DNA of 64,000 nucleotides from CAVSRC01 sp963730325. Its GTDB lineage: Bacteria > Pseudomonadota > Alphaproteobacteria > Rhizobiales > Kaistiaceae. The stretch is taken from positions 62,001-126,000 of the forward strand of contig CAVSRC010000005.1 in NCBI GenBank assembly GCA_963730325.1, given 5' to 3'. The translations under genes were made by a program, and so were the position numbers. The notes under the pieces were generated by a model, which was not told the origin of the DNA, did no database searches, and saw only the letters and a program-made list of their open reading frames with translations. This document shows positions 60,947 through 64,000 of this stretch, piece after piece (position 1 is the first letter of the stretch; every line of letters begins with the position of its first letter).

Positions 60947-61315
60947 TTAATTCTTGGAACTTGCCTTCGCTACGCCGGCGATCTCGGTCAGCGAAATGCC
61001 GAAGCGCGAATTGTCTTCCTCGAGCACGACCACCTCGCCGCGCGCCACGACCCGCCCGTTGACCACGACGTCGACGACCTCGCCGATCCGGTGATCGAGC
61101 GGCACGATGGCGCCGCGATTGAGCTTCATCAGGTTCGCCACCGGCATGACCGCGGTGCCGAGGATCGCCTGCACGGTGACCGGAATGCGCATGATCGCAT
61201 CCAGGTTGCCGCCCCCGGCGTTCTCCGCGCCGTCGCCGGCCGGCGGCTGCGCGCTCGCCGTTGCGGAAAACATGGCCGCTTCAGCCTCGGACGCTTTCAC
61301 TTCGGTGCCATCCAT
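60947..61315 (-). CDS. fliN: Flagellar switch protein FliN
   Basis: The 122-residue protein has an Ala-rich N-terminus and the SpoA domain at the C-terminal end: IPVTVQAILGTAVMPVANLM, LNRGAIVPLDHRIGEVVDVV, ARGEVVVLEEDNSRFGISLT. It forms the C-ring with FliM. It is 107 bases downstream of fliM, with no terminator seen, and 6 bases before fliG. Confidence 0.95.
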   Translation of the reverse strand: MDGTEVKASEAEAAMFSATASAQPPAGDGAENAGGGNLDAIMRIPVTVQAILGTAVMPVANLMKLNRGAIVPLDHRIGEVVDVVVNGRVVARGEVVVLEEDNSRFGISLTEIAGVAKASSKN

Positions 61316-61422
61316 CTCTCAACTTCCTTTCGCGAATTTCCCGATCCGCTGCCCGACCGCTTCAGTTCTACCCGGCCAATCTTGCCGCAAGCAGGATTCG
61401 TCAGGCGCCCGGCACACGCCCC

Positions 61423-62370
61423 TCAACCATGCAGGACCTCGTTGATGAACTCGCGCTGCTGATCGAAGGACTCGTCGATGCACAGCGTGTAGTAGCCTTC
61501 GTTCTGGCCGAGATAGGCCCAGAACAACGGTTGTTCGGCGCTCTCCACCTTGATCCGGCTGGTCGCGGTCGCCTGCAACTTGAGGACTTGCCCGACCCGA
61601 AGGTCGGCGACATCGCCCAGCGACAATTCGTTGGTTTCGGCAACCGCGCGGATCGTCACCGACGCCCGCTGGACGCCTTCGCTCATCTGTCGCGTCCACA
61701 CCGAATCGACCGGCTGCGAATCGGCCGGCACCGCGCGTGACAGCGTCTGCCGCATGGGTTGCAGCGCGCTCTGCGGAATGATGACGAACATCTCCCCGCC
61801 GCGATTGATCGCCTGCAGGATGAACTTCGCCACGACCGCCTGGTGGTTGCGCCGGCCGGCGCCGGCGAAATCCATGCGCGTCTCGGTGCGCTCCAGCCGG
61901 AAGCGGGGGTTGGAGATGCCGGAGAAAGCCGTGTGCAATGCCGTGCCGACTTCCTCAAGGATGAATTGCGAAATCTGGACCTCGACGCTGGAGAGATTCC
62001 GCTCGTCCTCCACCGGCGGCTCCGAGCCGTCGCCGCCGAGCAGCATCTCGACCACGGAAAAGACGAAGTCGCGATCGAAGCCGACGATCACCGGCGCGTC
62101 CCAGCCGATCGCGTAGAACAGGCCGGTGACGGCACGCATTTCGTAGGCATCCAGCGTTTCGCCGATGCGCGCCGTGGTGAGTTCGCTCGTGGTGACGTGC
62201 GGCAGCGCCGAAGAAAGGTTGCGCAGCCGCTCCGCCAGGTGCGCGCCGACCCGGTCGAGGATGACCGGCAGGAGCGGTAACTGGTCGACCGAAAGATTCG
62301 ACGCCTTGAGAAGAAGGTCGCGGAAATCGGCCTGCGGCTTTTCAGCGGTTTCGGCGGTTGCGACGGTCAT
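61423..62370 (-). CDS. fliM: Flagellar switch protein FliM
   Basis: The 315-residue C-ring protein contains the family segments ALPHVTTSELTTARIGETLD, FSVVEMLLGGDGSEPPVEDE and a C-terminal SpoA-type domain (LSLGDVADLRVGQVLKLQAT). It lacks the short N-terminal CheY-binding LSQxEID peptide of E. coli, and the start (MTVATAETAE) is of a rhizobial kind. The gene lies 3 bases after motA. Confidence 0.92.
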   Translation of the reverse strand: MTVATAETAEKPQADFRDLLLKASNLSVDQLPLLPVILDRVGAHLAERLRNLSSALPHVTTSELTTARIGETLDAYEMRAVTGLFYAIGWDAPVIVGFDRDFVFSVVEMLLGGDGSEPPVEDERNLSSVEVQISQFILEEVGTALHTAFSGISNPRFRLERTETRMDFAGAGRRNHQAVVAKFILQAINRGGEMFVIIPQSALQPMRQTLSRAVPADSQPVDSVWTRQMSEGVQRASVTIRAVAETNELSLGDVADLRVGQVLKLQATATSRIKVESAEQPLFWAYLGQNEGYYTLCIDESFDQQREFINEVLHG

Positions 62371-62373
62371 ACG

Positions 62374-63258
62374 TTAAGCTGCCTGCTTTTGTGGCGTTGA
62401 CGGCGGCGTCGTGGCGATCGCTTCGTTTTCAACATCGTCGATGGTCGGCCGCTCACCGGACGAGATCGTCTTGCGCCCGTGTTCCAGCGCGATTTGCGGC
62501 AGCGCCCCGTTCATGAAGGCGATGATCGTCTGCTTGACGATGATGTAGGACTCCATCTGCTTCTCGCGGGTCGTCTTGATCAATTGCGCCAGCGGCGAGA
62601 CGATGGCGTAGGACCAGAAGATGCCGGTGAGCGTGCCGATGAGCGCCGCCCCGATGTGCTCGCCGAGGACTTCCGGCGACTCGTCGAGCGCGCCCATGGC
62701 GATGACGATGCCCAGCACCGCCGCAACGATGCCCAGCGCCGGCAGCGTCTCGGAGATCGCCGTCATCGATGCATGCGGCTTCACCTTGTGCTTGCGGATG
62801 GTGCTGATCTCCTGCTCCATCAGCGCCTCGATCTCGTGCGAGCGGGCATTGCCGATGATGGTCAGCCGCACGTAGTCGCAGATGAACTGGGTCAGCTCCG
62901 CGTTCTTGAGGATGTTCGGGTAGTGCTGGAACAGCGGGGAGTCCTGCGGATTGTCGATATGCGCCTCGACCTCGGCGCGCGGCCGCGTCCTGAGATCGCG
63001 CAAGAGCGCGAACAACAGGCTCAATAGCTCCAGGAAATCCTTGCGCTTGGGCACCTTGTTGGTGATCGCCTCGACGGCGCCGCTGACCGTGTCCTTGATC
63101 GTCGAAAATGGATTGCCCATCACGAAGACGCCGGCGGCGATGCCGCCGATGATGATGAACTCGAAGGGCTGCCACAGGACGAAGATGTGGCCGCCTTCGC
63201 CGATGAAGCCGCCCGCCAGCGCGCCGACGCCCATCACCAGACCGATTATGAGGTTCAA
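62374..63258 (-). CDS. motA: Flagellar stator protein MotA
   Basis: The 294-residue inner-membrane protein has four helices: IIGLVMGVGALAGGFIGEGG, EFIIIGGIAAGVFVMG, LPALGIVAAVLGIVIAMGAL and IGAALIGTLTGIFWSYAIVS. The cytoplasmic loop carries RRKDFLELL-like charged residues (KVPKRKDFLELLSLLFALLRDLRTRPRAEVE region) that face FliG. It forms the proton channel with MotB. It heads the minus-strand run and diverges from the DUF1217 gene. Confidence 0.96.
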   Translation of the reverse strand: MNLIIGLVMGVGALAGGFIGEGGHIFVLWQPFEFIIIGGIAAGVFVMGNPFSTIKDTVSGAVEAITNKVPKRKDFLELLSLLFALLRDLRTRPRAEVEAHIDNPQDSPLFQHYPNILKNAELTQFICDYVRLTIIGNARSHEIEALMEQEISTIRKHKVKPHASMTAISETLPALGIVAAVLGIVIAMGALDESPEVLGEHIGAALIGTLTGIFWSYAIVSPLAQLIKTTREKQMESYIIVKQTIIAFMNGALPQIALEHGRKTISSGERPTIDDVENEAIATTPPSTPQKQAA

Positions 63259-63309
63259 GCCACACGACTCCCGGATTGAATCAGCGCGTCTTCGCTTCTT
63301 CCGGAATCG

Positions 63310-63326
63310 CGCGCAAAGCTTGCGCG
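63310..63326. promoter_or_regulatory. Palindrome between motA and the DUF1217 gene
   Basis: CGCGCAA and TTGCGCG form perfect 7-base arms around AGC, 52 bases upstream of motA. CTTGCGCGAGG within it resembles the core CTTGCGTGAAGG before fliF. Control of both divergent flagellar genes is possible. Confidence 0.35.
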
Positions 63327-63405
63327 AGGCTGAAGTCGGCCGCGTCAGGCTCGCACAAGCCTCGCCGGCTAGGGAAAAACCTCCAGTCGGGGACGGGCAC
63401 CACCA

Positions 63406-64000
63406 TGCAGACGACGCTGTCGACCTATCGCATGATCACCCGCGATATCGACCGCTCGCTGGCCACGACCGCCGCGCAGCAGTCGGTCGCCACGGCAACC
63501 AGCTATTACCGGCAGCACATCGGCGAGGTGAAATCGGTCGACGATTTCATGAAGGACACGCGCCTCTACAACTATGCCATGAAGGCGTTCGGCCTCGAGG
63601 ACATGGCCTACGCCAAGGCCTTCATGCGCAAGGTTGTTACCGAGGGCGCCGCCGACCCGAAGGCATTCGCCAACAAGCTCTCCGACGACCGTTTCGTCGC
63701 CCTCGCCAAAGCCTTCAACTTCGCCGAACTCGGTGAGGCGACCACGCAGACCACGGCCGTCCAGCAGACCGTCGTCGACCGCTACACGCGCCAGACCCTG
63801 GAGGTCGACGCCGGCCAGGACAACGAGGCGGTGCGCCTCGCGCTCTATTTCCAGCGCGAGGCCCCCAACGTCACGTCCGTTTACGGCCTGCTCGCCGACA
63901 CCGCCCTGTGGACGGTGATCCAGACCACCTTCGGCTTTCCCGACACCATGTCCAATGCCGACATCGAGCTTCAGGCCAAGGCCATTCTCCAGAAACTGGA
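63406..64000 (+). CDS. DUF1217 flagellar protein, truncated by the window end
   Basis: The visible 198 residues start QTTLSTYRMITRDIDRSLAT and contain repeated helical units such as SYYRQHIGEVKSVDDFMKDT and KAFNFAELGEATTQ. DUF1217 proteins are encoded near motA/flgF in rhizobial flagellar clusters and resemble flagellin or hook-like helical proteins. Exact function is unknown. The gene continues past the window end, and no stop is seen. It diverges from motA. Confidence 0.88.

Overview
The window is GC-rich (roughly two thirds G+C), densely coded and carries no rRNA, tRNA, CRISPR array or insertion sequence that I can recognise. Gene content and order point to an alphaproteobacterium of the Hyphomicrobiales (Rhizobiales). 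The evidence is the hemC-hemD-mitofilin-like-hemY order, a flagellar cluster ordered as in Sinorhizobium/Agrobacterium/Brucella with motC, motE, DUF1217 and the regulator ftcR, and an rsmB-like/heparinase-like/purH run. I cannot name the genus.

1-11 kb: a partial SLOG/LOG-like gene runs off the left edge. It is followed by the minus-strand haem operon hemC-hemD-COG4223-hemY and the divergent pair tsaD-gpsA. Next is a small unusual locus: a 29-residue peptide gene followed by a stand-alone SagB-type flavin dehydrogenase. A strong hairpin lies between the two, and repeated palindromes lie upstream of the peptide gene. This is the best candidate here for an undescribed system, a minimal RiPP-type peptide-modification pair. 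Two divergent XRE-type regulators with shared palindromes follow.

11-31.9 kb: mostly housekeeping genes (EVE protein, acs, DUF378, nuclease, htpX, rsmB-like methyltransferase, heparinase-like protein, purH). Two tandem TPR/glycosyltransferase-like paralogues follow, the downstream one broken by three single-base shifts. After these come a cupin and a secreted protein, a TetR-controlled membrane-protein pair, lemA with an M48 protease, and a citryl-CoA-lyase-like/acyl-CoA-ligase-like pair.

31.9-41 kb: GST, a VOC protein, an orphan BrnA-like gene, and a minus-strand peptide-uptake operon (M20 peptidase, solute-binding protein, two permeases, fused double ATPase). A glycerol-kinase remnant and a BigR/SqrR-like two-cysteine ArsR regulator with an operator-like palindrome close this region.

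41-64 kb: the flagellar cluster, almost entirely on the minus strand: motA-fliM-fliN-fliG-flhB-unknown-flgB-flgC-fliE-flgG-flgA-flgI-motE-flgH-fliL-fliP-flagellin, then fliF-fliH-like-motB-motC-fliK-lytic transglycosylase-CheY-like-ftcR, with a DUF1217 gene diverging from motA. Many junctions overlap by 4 bp (ATGA or GTGA), implying translational coupling. The hook, export-gate and filament-regulation genes expected beyond ftcR are not here. The only gene-free stretch longer than 300 bases lies at 40862-41178.
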